Origin: an uncultured Rhodocyclaceae bacterium
GTDB lineage: Bacteria; Pseudomonadota; Gammaproteobacteria; Burkholderiales; Rhodocyclaceae
DNA length: 29,164 nt
Direction: 5' to 3'
Assembly: GCA_900549295.1 (NCBI GenBank)
Contig: URNG01000029.1
Span: forward strand, 1 to 29,164
Under the pieces are notes generated by a model. That model was given only the letters and a program-made list of their open reading frames with translations, was not told the DNA's origin and did not search any database. The translations under genes and the position numbers were made by a program. This document shows positions 1 to 8,111 of this stretch, piece by piece. The stretch's first letter is position 1; each line of letters starts with the position of its first letter.

Positions 1-1
1 A

Positions 2-712
2 AGGTTTTCAGTCGCGCCGCCGGGGTGGGGGCGGGGGGGGCAGCGCGTGCTGCTCATCGACATGGACCCGCAGGGCAACGCCACCACCGGGGCCGGTATC
101 ACCAAGAAAGAGGCGCTGCCGACGGTGTACCAATTGCTGATCGGCGCGGCGAACCTGCAGGAAGTGTGCCTCGCCACCGAATTCGCCTTCGACATCCTGC
201 CCGCCAACCGCGAACTGGCCGGGGCCGAGGTCGAGCTGATCGAACTGGACCAGCGCGAATTCCGCCTCAAGGAAGCCTTGGCGGCGGGCCATGCGGCTTA
301 CGATTTCGTGCTCATCGACTGCCCGCCGGCGCTCAACATGTTGACGGTGAATGCCCTGGTCGCCGCCGATTCGGTGCTGATTCCCATGCAGTGCGAGTAT
401 TACGCGCTGGAAGGCCTGTCCGATCTGGTCGAGACGCTGCGCAAGATTCGCCACAGCCTGAATGCGCGGCTGGAAATCGAAGGCTTGCTGCGCACCATGT
501 ACAACAGCCAGAGCACGCTGACGCAGCAGGTGTCGACCGAACTGGAAAATTACTTCGGCGACAAGGTGTATCAGACCATCGTGCCGCGCAACGTGCGGCT
601 GGCGGAAGCGCCGTCCTACGGCAAGCCGGTCAATGCATTCGACAAAAACTCCAAGGGGGCGCAGGCCTACAACGCACTCGCCCGGGAAATTCTGGAAAGG
701 GTGAGCCAATGA
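2..712 (+). CDS. parA: Chromosome partitioning ATPase ParA (Soj), 5' truncated
   Basis: ParA-family P-loop ATPase that works with ParB-parS complexes to segregate replicated origins. Clear ParA sequence begins at about base 41 with QRVLLIDMDPQGNATTG, the segment that normally follows the Walker A loop. Walker B follows as FVLIDCPPALNMLTVNAL. The C-terminal part (YYALEGLSDLVETL, then IVPRNVRLAEAPSYGKPV) is typical of Soj. The N-terminal segment with the KGGVGKTT loop lies outside the window. The frame stays open back to base 2, but bases 1-40 encode a Gly/Pro-rich string that does not resemble the expected helix before QRVLLID, so that stretch is doubtful. The stop overlaps the parB start (ATGA), indicating one operon. 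Identity is very sure; the 5' boundary is unknown. Confidence 0.95.
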   Translation, partial: RFSVAPPGWGRGGQRVLLIDMDPQGNATTGAGITKKEALPTVYQLLIGAANLQEVCLATEFAFDILPANRELAGAEVELIELDQREFRLKEALAAGHAAYDFVLIDCPPALNMLTVNALVAADSVLIPMQCEYYALEGLSDLVETLRKIRHSLNARLEIEGLLRTMYNSQSTLTQQVSTELENYFGDKVYQTIVPRNVRLAEAPSYGKPVNAFDKNSKGAQAYNALAREILERVSQ

Positions 713-1560
713 GCAGAATGAAGGGATTGGGGCGCGGCCTCGATGCGTTGCTGGCCGGCAGCGGCGCGAAGGCGGCGGAGGAACTGCGCAAACTCCCGGT
801 CGAGCGCCTGAAGCCGGGCAAATACCAGCCGCGCACCCGCATGGACGAGGAATCGCTCGCTGAACTGGCGGCCTCGATCACCGCCCAGGGGCTGATGCAG
901 CCGATTCTGGTGCGCGCCACCGACAGCACGCCAGGGGCCGAGCGTTACGAAATCGTCGCCGGCGAACGCCGCTGGCGGGCGGCGCAGCGTGCCGGGCTGA
1001 CGGAAGTGCCGGTGCTGGTGCGCCAGATCGCCGACGAGCAGGCGCTTGCCATGGCGCTGATCGAAAACATTCAGCGCGAAAACCTGAATCCGCTGGAAGA
1101 GGCGCAGGGCCTGCAGCGCCTGATCGACGAATTCGGTTTGAGTCACCAGCAGGCGGCGGATGCCGTGGGCCGCTCGCGCCCGGCGGCATCCAACCTGCTG
1201 CGCCTGTTGCAGTTGTCGGCTGGGGTGCAGGAACTGCTCATGGCCGGCAAGCTCGACATGGGCCACGCCCGCGCCCTGCTGCCTTTGTCGGCGGCACAGC
1301 AGATGGCGGTGGCGCAGCGCATCGTCTTGCAGGCGCTGTCGGTGCGCGAGGCCGAGCGTCTGGTGCAGCAGATCGTCAACCCGCCCAAGAAAGCCGCCGC
1401 GCCCGCGCCGGATCGCGATCTGCTGCGTCTTCAAGAAGAGATCGCTGATGCGGTCGGGGCCAACGTTGCCATCCGCAGCAACAAAAAAGGGGCTGGCAAG
1501 ATCACCATCGAATTCGGCAATCTCGACCAGCTGGAGGGCATCCTGGGGCGTTTGCGCTGA
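709..1560 (+). CDS. parB: Chromosome partitioning protein ParB (Spo0J), 283 aa
   Basis: CTP-dependent DNA clamp that loads at parS sites near the origin and stimulates ParA. It starts at an ATG overlapping the parA stop by 4 bases. The N-terminus MSRMKGLGRGLDALL is the usual ParB opening, which carries the ParA-stimulating region. The ParB/Srx-type domain at about residues 25-120 contains the signature GERRWRAAQ and the conserved ENIQRENLNPLEEAQG. A helix-turn-helix KorB-like region follows (LSHQQAADAVGRSRPAASN). The C-terminal dimerisation segment ends in LDQLEGILGRL. Length is normal for chromosomal ParB. I saw no convincing parS sequence in the window, so the sites are presumably nearer the origin upstream. 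Confidence 0.98.
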   Translation: MSRMKGLGRGLDALLAGSGAKAAEELRKLPVERLKPGKYQPRTRMDEESLAELAASITAQGLMQPILVRATDSTPGAERYEIVAGERRWRAAQRAGLTEVPVLVRQIADEQALAMALIENIQRENLNPLEEAQGLQRLIDEFGLSHQQAADAVGRSRPAASNLLRLLQLSAGVQELLMAGKLDMGHARALLPLSAAQQMAVAQRIVLQALSVREAERLVQQIVNPPKKAAAPAPDRDLLRLQEEIADAVGANVAIRSNKKGAGKITIEFGNLDQLEGILGRLR

Positions 1561-1602
1561 GTTTTCACGGGCGCTTCGATTGTGGAAAACCCGTAATTTC
1601 CA

Positions 1603-1632
1603 TTGACGGTCTTTTTTGAAGTCTTGTATCAT
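1603..1632 (+). promoter_or_regulatory. Putative sigma70 promoter of the atp operon
   Basis: A TTGACG hexamer at 1603-1608 and a TATCAT hexamer at 1627-1632 are separated by 18 bases. They are close to the consensus -35 and -10 boxes and sit in the AT-richer gap between parB and atpI, about 40 bases before the atpI ATG. This is the best promoter-like match before the nine-gene atp cluster. It is inferred from sequence only. Confidence 0.6.
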
Positions 1633-1673
1633 TTAGGTCTGTGTGGCACGCCGGCTGACGATTGCATAGCACC

Positions 1674-2012
1674 ATGTTGAAAGCGATTTACCTGCAACTT
1701 GGGGCAGCATTCATAACAGCGATTGCAGCCGGTGCAATCGTAGGAACGCGGGGGCTTGTATCGGTTGGGTTCGCGGCAGTGGCCGCCATTCTTCCCAATC
1801 TTTTCTTTGCTGTCCGGTTGACGATGCTGAAAAATCGCCCGGGCGCGTCCTATGCGGCAAATTTCTTCATCGGCGAGTTCCTGAAAATTGCAGCTACCGT
1901 TGGAATTCTGGCAATCGCCGTCAAGGGCTACCCCGCGATGCACTGGCCGAGCTTGTTGATCGGTCTGGCGATTGTCCTGCATGCTGGTTTTTTAGCTTTT
2001 TGGAAGAGATGA
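1674..2012 (+). CDS. atpI: ATP synthase accessory protein AtpI, 112 aa
   Basis: Small hydrophobic AtpI-family protein, the usual first gene of proteobacterial atp operons. In the family it is linked to c-ring assembly or stability and sometimes to Mg2+ uptake, but it is not part of the finished enzyme. Four hydrophobic stretches are visible (about residues 5-25, 30-50, 62-80 and 90-108), consistent with a four-helix membrane protein. I chose ATG 1674; an in-frame TTG at 1662 would add four residues but has no advantage. The stop lies one base before the atpB start, so the two genes are probably translationally coupled. Sequence conservation in this family is low, so position supports the call as much as the protein does. 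Confidence 0.9.
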   Translation: MLKAIYLQLGAAFITAIAAGAIVGTRGLVSVGFAAVAAILPNLFFAVRLTMLKNRPGASYAANFFIGEFLKIAATVGILAIAVKGYPAMHWPSLLIGLAIVLHAGFLAFWKR

Positions 2013-2013
2013 C

Positions 2014-2841
2014 ATGGCCGCAGGAAGCGCAGCACCGACATCGGGCGAATACATCGTCCACCACCTGACTCACCTCAATACCACGGGTCACGCCCAGAAG
2101 GCCGTCATCGACTGGTCGGTCATCAACATCGACACGATGTTCTACTCCATCGTGCTCGGTCTGGCGACCATCTTCGTGCTCTGGCTGGCCGCGCGCAAGG
2201 CGACTTCCGGCGTGCCGGGGCGCTTCCAGGCGGCGGTCGAAGTGCTGGTCGAAATGGTTTCCGATCAGGCCAAGGGCATCATCCACAGCGCCGAATCGCG
2301 CAAGTTCGTGGCCCCGCTGGCGCTTACCGTCTTCGTGTGGATCTTCTTCATGAATGCGATGGACTTGCTGCCGGTCGATCTGCTGCCGAAAATCGGCGAG
2401 ATGTTCGGCATCCACTACCAGCGCGTGGTTGCAACCGCCGACCTGAATGCGGCGCTGGGCATGTCGCTCGGTGTGCTGCTGATCTGCCTCTACTACAACA
2501 TCAAGGTCAAGGGTCTGGGCGGCTGGGTGCATGAGCTCTTCACGGCCCCCTTTGGCAGCCATCCGCTGCTCTATCCGATCAATTTCATCATGCAGATGAT
2601 CGAATTCGTCGCCAAGACCGTTTCGCACGGCATGCGGCTGTTCGGCAACATGTACGCTGGCGAACTGGTGTTCATGCTGATCGCGCTGCTGGGTGCCACC
2701 GCCACGGTGTTCGGTTTCGTCGGCCATGTGATCGCCGGTTCGATCTGGGCCATCTTCCACATCCTGATCATCACCCTGCAGGCCTTCATCTTCATGATGC
2801 TGACCCTGGTGTATGTCGGTCAGGCGCACGAAGGTCACTGA
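2014..2841 (+). CDS. atpB: F0F1 ATP synthase subunit a, 275 aa
   Basis: Membrane subunit a of F0, which forms the two proton half-channels against the c-ring. The essential arginine is present as Arg208 in SHGMRLFGNMYAGE, matching E. coli Arg210. Helices are visible from about residue 40 onward. The C-terminus has the family pattern of hydrophobic helices with His/Gln (IFHILIITLQAFIFMMLTLVYVG). Length matches proteobacterial subunit a. It follows atpI with a single intervening base and precedes atpE after a 71-base T-rich spacer. Confidence 0.99.
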   Translation: MAAGSAAPTSGEYIVHHLTHLNTTGHAQKAVIDWSVINIDTMFYSIVLGLATIFVLWLAARKATSGVPGRFQAAVEVLVEMVSDQAKGIIHSAESRKFVAPLALTVFVWIFFMNAMDLLPVDLLPKIGEMFGIHYQRVVATADLNAALGMSLGVLLICLYYNIKVKGLGGWVHELFTAPFGSHPLLYPINFIMQMIEFVAKTVSHGMRLFGNMYAGELVFMLIALLGATATVFGFVGHVIAGSIWAIFHILIITLQAFIFMMLTLVYVGQAHEGH

Positions 2842-2912
2842 TTTTCAAGTTGTTCAGCTTTTTTCTGTCGTAACCCGTTTTATCTTTTACTTTCAAACCT
2901 CAAGGAGTTGTC
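2842..2912 (+). promoter_or_regulatory. T-rich leader and strong ribosome binding site of atpE
   Basis: The 71-base gap before atpE is pyrimidine-rich, with TTTT runs near 2842, 2865 and 2880-2895. It ends in AAGGAG at 2902-2907, five bases before the ATG. In E. coli, a U-rich sequence before atpE is an established translational enhancer that raises synthesis of subunit c, which is needed in many copies. The same role is inferred here. Confidence 0.5.
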
Positions 2913-3167
2913 ATGGAACACGTTCTCGGTTTTGTTGCTCTGGCTGCCGGCCTGATCATTGGTCTGGGCGCTATCGGCGCTTGTATCGGTATCGGCCTGA
3001 TGGGCGGCAAGTACATTGAAGCTTCGGCTCGCCAGCCTGAGCTGATGAACGCTCTGCAAACCAAGATGTTCCTCCTGGCCGGTCTGATCGACGCCGCCTT
3101 CCTGATCGGTGTCGGTATCGCCATGATGTTCGCTTTCGCCAACCCGTTCCAACTGGTCGCAGGTTAA
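2913..3167 (+). CDS. atpE: F0F1 ATP synthase subunit c, 84 aa
   Basis: Hairpin proteolipid that forms the rotating c-ring. Two transmembrane helices are visible: residues about 6-30, rich in Gly and Ala (AAGLIIGLGAIGACIGIGLM), and about 52-77. They are joined by the polar loop with conserved Arg-Gln-Pro (SARQPE) that contacts the F1 stalk. The ion-carrying acid is Asp60 in LLAGLIDAAFLIG. The Gln/Glu/Ser pattern of sodium-dependent c subunits is absent, so this is a proton-type ring. The gene has the best ribosome binding site of the cluster, as expected for the subunit needed in highest copy. Confidence 0.99.
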   Translation: MEHVLGFVALAAGLIIGLGAIGACIGIGLMGGKYIEASARQPELMNALQTKMFLLAGLIDAAFLIGVGIAMMFAFANPFQLVAG

Positions 3168-3210
3168 TCAAGCCCTCTTCCGATCAACCCTTTAGAAGAG
3201 GACTAGAACC

Positions 3211-3681
3211 GTGAATCTGAACGCAACGCTGTTTGCACAGCTCGTTGTGTTCTTCATTCTGGCGCTGTTCACGATGCAATTCGTGTGGCCGCCCATTGTG
3301 AAGGCGCTTGACGAGCGTGCGAAGAAGATCGCGGATGGTCTGGCTGCCGCCGAACGCGGCAAGCAGGATCTCGAACTGGCCACCAAGCGCTCGACGGAAG
3401 CTCTCCGCGAAGGCAAGGAAAAGGCTGCTGAACTGATCGCCAACGCTGAAAAGCGCGGCGCCCAACTGATCGAGGAAGCCAAGGCTGCGGCCAAGGTGGA
3501 AGCCGAGCGCATCGTCACCGGTGCCAAGGCCGAAATCGAGCAGGAAGCGGTGCGCGCCAAGGAGCAGATCCGCGAACAGGTCGCTGCCCTGGTCATCAAC
3601 GGCGCCGAGCAAATTCTGCGCCGCGAGATCAACGCCCAGGCTCATTCCGACATTCTGGCCACGATCAAACAGGATCTGTAA
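3211..3681 (+). CDS. atpF: F0F1 ATP synthase subunit b, 156 aa
   Basis: Peripheral stalk subunit b. A single N-terminal transmembrane helix (about residues 5-25, TLFAQLVVFFILALFTMQFV) is followed by the conserved WPPIVKALDERAKKIADGL. A long charged helix follows, rich in Ala, Glu and Lys, that dimerises as a right-handed coiled coil. The C-terminus (about 120-156) is the delta-binding end. The start is GTG 3211, preceded by AGAAGAGGA at about 3193-3201; no ATG gives the conserved N-terminus. Length matches the E. coli protein (156 aa). Confidence 0.98.
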   Translation: MNLNATLFAQLVVFFILALFTMQFVWPPIVKALDERAKKIADGLAAAERGKQDLELATKRSTEALREGKEKAAELIANAEKRGAQLIEEAKAAAKVEAERIVTGAKAEIEQEAVRAKEQIREQVAALVINGAEQILRREINAQAHSDILATIKQDL

Positions 3682-3686
3682 AGCAT

Positions 3687-4220
3687 ATGGCTGAATCCGT
3701 CACCATCGCTCGCCCCTACGCCGAAGCCGCCTACAAGCTGGCCAAGGAAAGCGGCACTCAGGGCCTCTGGTCACAGCGCCTGCAAAGACTGGCGCTGGTT
3801 GCCCAGGATCGGGAAATGACCGAGGTCATGACCAATCCCCGGCTCTCCACGGAACAGGTGGCTGAATTGTTCATTTCGTTGTCGGCCGACAACGATGCGA
3901 TTCTTGCCAATTTCGTTCGCACCCTTGCCGAAAACCGGCGTCTTGCGCTGTTGCCGGAAGTTTCCCGGCTCTTCGAACTGGCGAAAAGCCAGGAAGAGGG
4001 CGTGCAGGAGGCGGTGGTGTATTCCGCCTTCCCGATCGACGATGCCCAGGTTGCTGCCCTCTTGCAGCAGCTGGAGCCTCGTTTCGGAACCCGCCTGACG
4101 GCCCGCGTCGAAGTCGACGCCAGCCTGATCGGTGGCGTGCGCGTCACCGTCGGTGACCAGATGCTGGATGCTTCAGTGCGCGGCAAACTCGATGCCATGG
4201 CCGTGGCGCTGAACAACTAG
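3687..4220 (+). CDS. atpH: F0F1 ATP synthase subunit delta, 177 aa
   Basis: Delta (OSCP-type) subunit that joins the b-dimer to the top of the alpha3beta3 head. The N-terminal helical domain opens with the family pattern TIARPYAEAAYKLAKE. The C-terminal domain contains the OSCP signature around PRFGTRLTARVEVDASLIGG followed by VRVTVGDQMLDASVRGKL. Length is normal. It lies five bases after atpF, and its TAG stop is part of the AGGAG used as the ribosome binding site of atpA, so the two are closely coupled. Confidence 0.98.
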   Translation: MAESVTIARPYAEAAYKLAKESGTQGLWSQRLQRLALVAQDREMTEVMTNPRLSTEQVAELFISLSADNDAILANFVRTLAENRRLALLPEVSRLFELAKSQEEGVQEAVVYSAFPIDDAQVAALLQQLEPRFGTRLTARVEVDASLIGGVRVTVGDQMLDASVRGKLDAMAVALNN

Positions 4221-4229
4221 GAGATTTTC

Positions 4230-5768
4230 ATGCAGTTGAATCCTTCCGAAATTTCTGAACTGATCAAGAGCAAGATCCAGAACCTGCAAGGCGCATCGGA
4301 AGTGCGCACGCAGGGCACCGTGGTTTCCGTCACCGACGGGATCTGCCGCGTGCATGGCTTGCAGGACGTCATGCAGGGTGAAATGCTGGAATTCCCCGGC
4401 AACACCATCGGCATGGCTCTGAACCTCGAACGCGACTCCGTCGGTGCCGTGGTGCTGGGCGAATACGATCACATCTCCGAAGGCGACACGGTCAAGACGA
4501 CCGGCCGCATTCTGGAAGTGCCGGTCGGCCCGGAACTGCTGGGCCGCGTGGTCAATACCCTGGGCCAGCCGATCGACGGCAAAGGCCCGATCAATGCCAA
4601 GCTGACCGACAAGATCGAAAAGGTCGCGCCGGGCGTGATCTGGCGTAAGTCCGTGTCGCAGCCGGTGCAGACGGGTCTGAAGTGCGTGGACTCGATGGTG
4701 CCGGTCGGCCGCGGCCAGCGCGAACTGATCATCGGCGACCGCCAGACCGGCAAGACCGCCGTCGCCGTCGACACCATCATCAACCAGAAGGGCAAAAACC
4801 TCTTCTGCGTTTATGTCGCCGTCGGCCAGAAGGCTTCCACCATCGCCAACGTGGTGCGCAAGCTGGAAGAAAACGGCGCCATGGAATACACCATCGTCGT
4901 CGCCGCCTCGGCTTCCGAATCGGCCGCGCTGCAATATCTGGCGCCCTACGCCGGTTGCACGATGGGTGAATACTTCCGCGATCGTGGTCAGGACGCCCTG
5001 ATCATTTACGACGATCTGACCAAGCAGGCCTGGGGCTACCGTCAGGTTTCCCTGCTGCTGCGCCGTCCGCCGGGCCGTGAAGCCTATCCGGGCGACGTGT
5101 TCTATCTCCACTCGCGCCTTCTGGAGCGTGCGGCTCGCGTTAATGAAGACTTCGTCGAGAAGTTCACCAACGGCGAGATCAAGGGCAAGACCGGTTCGCT
5201 GACCGCCTTGCCGGTGATCGAAACCCAGGCTGGCGACGTGTCCGCCTTCGTGCCGACCAACGTGATCTCCATTACCGACGGCCAGATCTTCCTGGAAACC
5301 GACCTCTTCAACGCCGGTATCCGTCCCGCGATCAACGCCGGTATCTCGGTGTCGCGCGTCGGTGGCGCTGCCCAGACCAAGCTGATCAAGAAGCTCGGCG
5401 GCGGCGTGCGTCTGGCGCTCGCCCAGTACCGCGAACTGGCGGCCTTCGCGCAGTTTGCTTCCGACCTCGACGAAGCGACCCGCAAGCAGCTGGAGCGTGG
5501 CCGTCTGGTGACCGAGCTGATGAAGCAGCCGCAATACTCGCCGATGAGCATCTCCGAGATGGCCGTCACGCTGTACGCTGCCGACAAGGGCTATTTCGAC
5601 GACGTCGAAGTCAAGCGCGCGCTGGAATGCGAGAAGGCGATGATCAGCTATCTCAAGACCAACTGCGCCGACGCCATGAACACCATGGAATCGAAGGCTG
5701 ACCTCGACGGCGATACCGAAAAGGCGCTGGCTGCCGGCATCCAGGCTTTCAAGAGCACCTGGGCCTGA
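4230..5768 (+). CDS. atpA: F0F1 ATP synthase subunit alpha, 512 aa
   Basis: Alpha subunit of the F1 head, which carries non-catalytic nucleotide sites and contributes the arginine finger to the catalytic site. The Walker A loop GDRQTGKT is at residues 169-176, the same numbering as E. coli. Walker B is at ALIIYDDLTKQAW. The arginine finger lies in the PAINAGISVSRVGGAAQTK segment. The C-terminal domain has ALAQYRELAAFAQFASDLD. Length is standard. The ribosome binding site AGGAG at 4219-4223 precedes ATG 4230. Confidence 0.99.
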   Translation: MQLNPSEISELIKSKIQNLQGASEVRTQGTVVSVTDGICRVHGLQDVMQGEMLEFPGNTIGMALNLERDSVGAVVLGEYDHISEGDTVKTTGRILEVPVGPELLGRVVNTLGQPIDGKGPINAKLTDKIEKVAPGVIWRKSVSQPVQTGLKCVDSMVPVGRGQRELIIGDRQTGKTAVAVDTIINQKGKNLFCVYVAVGQKASTIANVVRKLEENGAMEYTIVVAASASESAALQYLAPYAGCTMGEYFRDRGQDALIIYDDLTKQAWGYRQVSLLLRRPPGREAYPGDVFYLHSRLLERAARVNEDFVEKFTNGEIKGKTGSLTALPVIETQAGDVSAFVPTNVISITDGQIFLETDLFNAGIRPAINAGISVSRVGGAAQTKLIKKLGGGVRLALAQYRELAAFAQFASDLDEATRKQLERGRLVTELMKQPQYSPMSISEMAVTLYAADKGYFDDVEVKRALECEKAMISYLKTNCADAMNTMESKADLDGDTEKALAAGIQAFKSTWA

Positions 5769-5782
5769 TCTAGGAGAACGCC

Positions 5783-6646
5783 ATGGCAAGCGGCAAGGAA
5801 ATTCGCAACAAGATCAAGAGCGTCGAAAACACGCGCAAGATCACCAAAGCCATGGAGATGGTGGCGGCATCCAAAATGCGCAAGGCGCAGGACCGGATGC
5901 GCGCTTCCCGTCCCTATGGCGAGAAGATCCGGCGTGTGGCGGGCAATCTCGCGCACGCTCTGACCGAGTACAAGCATCCGTTCCTGCAAACGCGCGCGCC
6001 CAAGAACGTCGGCATCGTCCTGGTGACGTCGGACAAGGGTCTGTGCGGTGGCCTCAACGCCAACGTCCTGCGTCTCGTGCTGAGCAAGATGAAGGCGTTC
6101 GACAGCGAGGGCGTCAAATTCCAGGCGACCTGCATCGGCAACAAGGGGCTTGGCTTCATGCAGCGCGCCGGTGCCAAGGTGGTTTCGCAGGTCGTTTCGC
6201 TCGGCGACACGCCGCATCTCGAAAAGCTCATTGGGCCGCTCAAGGTGCAACTGGATGCCTACATGAACGGCGAGATCGACGCCCTCTACCTGGGTTACAC
6301 CCGCTTCATCAACACGATGAAGCAGGAGCCGGTGTTCGAGAAGGTGCTGCCGCTGGCCGACGACGTCGTCAAGACCGAGCACAAGCCGGGCTGGGATTAC
6401 GTCTATGAGCCGGACGCGCAGACGATCATCGACGATCTGCTGCTGCGTTACGTCGAAGCGTTGATTTACCAGGCCGTGGCCGAAAACATGGCGTCCGAGC
6501 AATCGGCGCGCATGGTGGCGATGAAGTCTGCATCCGATAACGCCAAGAACGTCATCGACGAATTGAAGCTGGTCTACAACAAGGCCCGTCAGGCCGCGAT
6601 TACCAAGGAACTCTCGGAAATCGTCGGTGGCGCCGCCGCCGTCTGA
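5783..6646 (+). CDS. atpG: F0F1 ATP synthase subunit gamma, 287 aa
   Basis: Central rotor shaft of F1. The N-terminal helix has the family signature GKEIRNKIKSVENTRKITKA followed by MEMVAASKMRKAQ. The central Rossmann-like domain includes TSDKGLCGGLNANV. The C-terminal helix carries ASEQSARMVAMKSASDNA and then a segment ending KELSEIVGGAAAV; both helices pair in the rotating coiled coil. Length is standard. AGGAG at 5772-5776 precedes the ATG, 14 bases after atpA. Confidence 0.99.
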   Translation: MASGKEIRNKIKSVENTRKITKAMEMVAASKMRKAQDRMRASRPYGEKIRRVAGNLAHALTEYKHPFLQTRAPKNVGIVLVTSDKGLCGGLNANVLRLVLSKMKAFDSEGVKFQATCIGNKGLGFMQRAGAKVVSQVVSLGDTPHLEKLIGPLKVQLDAYMNGEIDALYLGYTRFINTMKQEPVFEKVLPLADDVVKTEHKPGWDYVYEPDAQTIIDDLLLRYVEALIYQAVAENMASEQSARMVAMKSASDNAKNVIDELKLVYNKARQAAITKELSEIVGGAAAV

Positions 6647-6682
6647 CGCTCGCGCAAAGTTTTAATTTTTGGGGAATTGAAT

Positions 6683-8086
6683 ATGAGTCAAGGTTCCATC
6701 GTTCAGTGTATCGGCGCGGTTGTGGACATCCACTTTCCGCGTGAAGCGATGCCGAAGGTTTACGATGCGCTCAAGCTGGACGCTTCCGAAGAAAACGGCA
6801 TGGTTGAAGCCGGTCTGACCTTCGAAGTGCAGCAGCAACTGGGTGACGGCGTGGTGCGTACCATCGCCATGGGTTCTTCCGACGGCCTGCGCCGCGGGAT
6901 GAAGGTCAACAACACCGGTGCCGGTGTTTCCGTGCCGGTCGGCATGGGTACGCTCGGTCGCATCATGGACGTGCTGGGTCGCCCGATCGACGAAGCCGGC
7001 CCGATCGACAGCGACGAGTTGCGTGAAATCCACCAGCCGGCGCCGAAGTTCGACGAACTGTCGTCCTCCGTCGATCTGCTCGAAACGGGCATCAAGGTGA
7101 TCGACCTGATCTGCCCGTTCGCCAAGGGCGGCAAGGTCGGCCTGTTCGGCGGTGCCGGCGTCGGCAAGACCGTCAACATGATGGAGTTGATCAACAACAT
7201 CGCCAAGCAGCACTCGGGTCTGTCGGTGTTCGCCGGCGTGGGCGAGCGTACCCGCGAAGGGAACGACTTCTACCACGAAATGAAGGACTCCAACGTGCTC
7301 GACAAGGTGGCGATGGTGTTCGGTCAGATGAACGAGCCGCCGGGCAACCGTCTGCGCGTCGCGCTGACCGGTCTGACCATGGCCGAGCGTTTCCGTGACG
7401 ATGGCCGCGACATCCTGTTCTTCGTCGACAACATCTACCGCTACACCCTGGCCGGTACCGAAGTTTCCGCGCTGCTGGGCCGCATGCCTTCCGCCGTGGG
7501 CTACCAGCCGACGCTGGCTGAGGAAATGGGCCGTCTGCAGGAGCGCATCACCTCGACCAAGGTGGGTTCCATCACCTCGATCCAGGCCGTGTATGTGCCG
7601 GCGGATGACTTGACCGACCCGTCGCCCGCCACCACCTTCCTGCACTTGGACTCCACGGTCGTGCTGTCGCGTGACATCGCCTCGCTCGGTATCTACCCGG
7701 CGGTCGATCCGCTCGACTCCACCAGCCGCCAGCTCGACCCGCAGATCGTCGGCGAGGAGCACTACTCGGTGGCTCGCGCCGTGCAGATCACGCTGCAACG
7801 CTACAAGGAACTGCGCGACATCATCGCCATTCTGGGCATGGACGAACTGTCGCCGGAAGACAAGCTCGCGGTGTCCCGCGCGCGCAAGATCCAGCGCTTC
7901 CTGTCGCAGCCTTTCCACGTCGCCGAAGTGTTCACCGGCTCGCCGGGCAAGTTCGTGCCGCTCAAGGAAACCATCAAGGGCTTCAAGGGTATCGTCAGCG
8001 GTGAATACGACGATCTGCCGGAGCAGGCCTTCTACATGGTGGGTGGCATCGAGGAAGCCGTCGAAAAGGCCAAGACGTTGCAGTAA
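6683..8086 (+). CDS. atpD: F0F1 ATP synthase subunit beta, 467 aa
   Basis: Catalytic subunit of F1. The Walker A loop GGAGVGKT is at residues 156-163 and the catalytic glutamate is Glu188 in GVGERTREGND. Walker B is in DILFFVDNIYRYT, and the DELSEED-like loop reads DELSPEDK. I chose ATG 6683, which has GGGGAA at 6671-6676 in front. An in-frame TTG at 6677 would overlap that site and add two residues not typical of the family. The gap before it is A/T-rich in contrast to the surrounding GC-rich coding sequence. Confidence 0.99.
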   Translation: MSQGSIVQCIGAVVDIHFPREAMPKVYDALKLDASEENGMVEAGLTFEVQQQLGDGVVRTIAMGSSDGLRRGMKVNNTGAGVSVPVGMGTLGRIMDVLGRPIDEAGPIDSDELREIHQPAPKFDELSSSVDLLETGIKVIDLICPFAKGGKVGLFGGAGVGKTVNMMELINNIAKQHSGLSVFAGVGERTREGNDFYHEMKDSNVLDKVAMVFGQMNEPPGNRLRVALTGLTMAERFRDDGRDILFFVDNIYRYTLAGTEVSALLGRMPSAVGYQPTLAEEMGRLQERITSTKVGSITSIQAVYVPADDLTDPSPATTFLHLDSTVVLSRDIASLGIYPAVDPLDSTSRQLDPQIVGEEHYSVARAVQITLQRYKELRDIIAILGMDELSPEDKLAVSRARKIQRFLSQPFHVAEVFTGSPGKFVPLKETIKGFKGIVSGEYDDLPEQAFYMVGGIEEAVEKAKTLQ

Positions 8087-8111
8087 TGCGACGTCAGCAT
8101 AGGAGCCAGCA

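Noticed and set aside
1561..1590. Partial parS-like sequence GTTTTCACG with a distant GAAAAC after parB
   Set aside because: It lacks the palindromic core of the usual parS consensus (TGTTTCACGTGAAACA) and the arms are 18 bases apart, so it is not a ParB site or a convincing terminator.
4173..5789. A 538-codon minus-strand frame opposite atpA
   Set aside because: The atpA protein is fully conserved, and the antisense product is low complexity with no motif or ribosome site.
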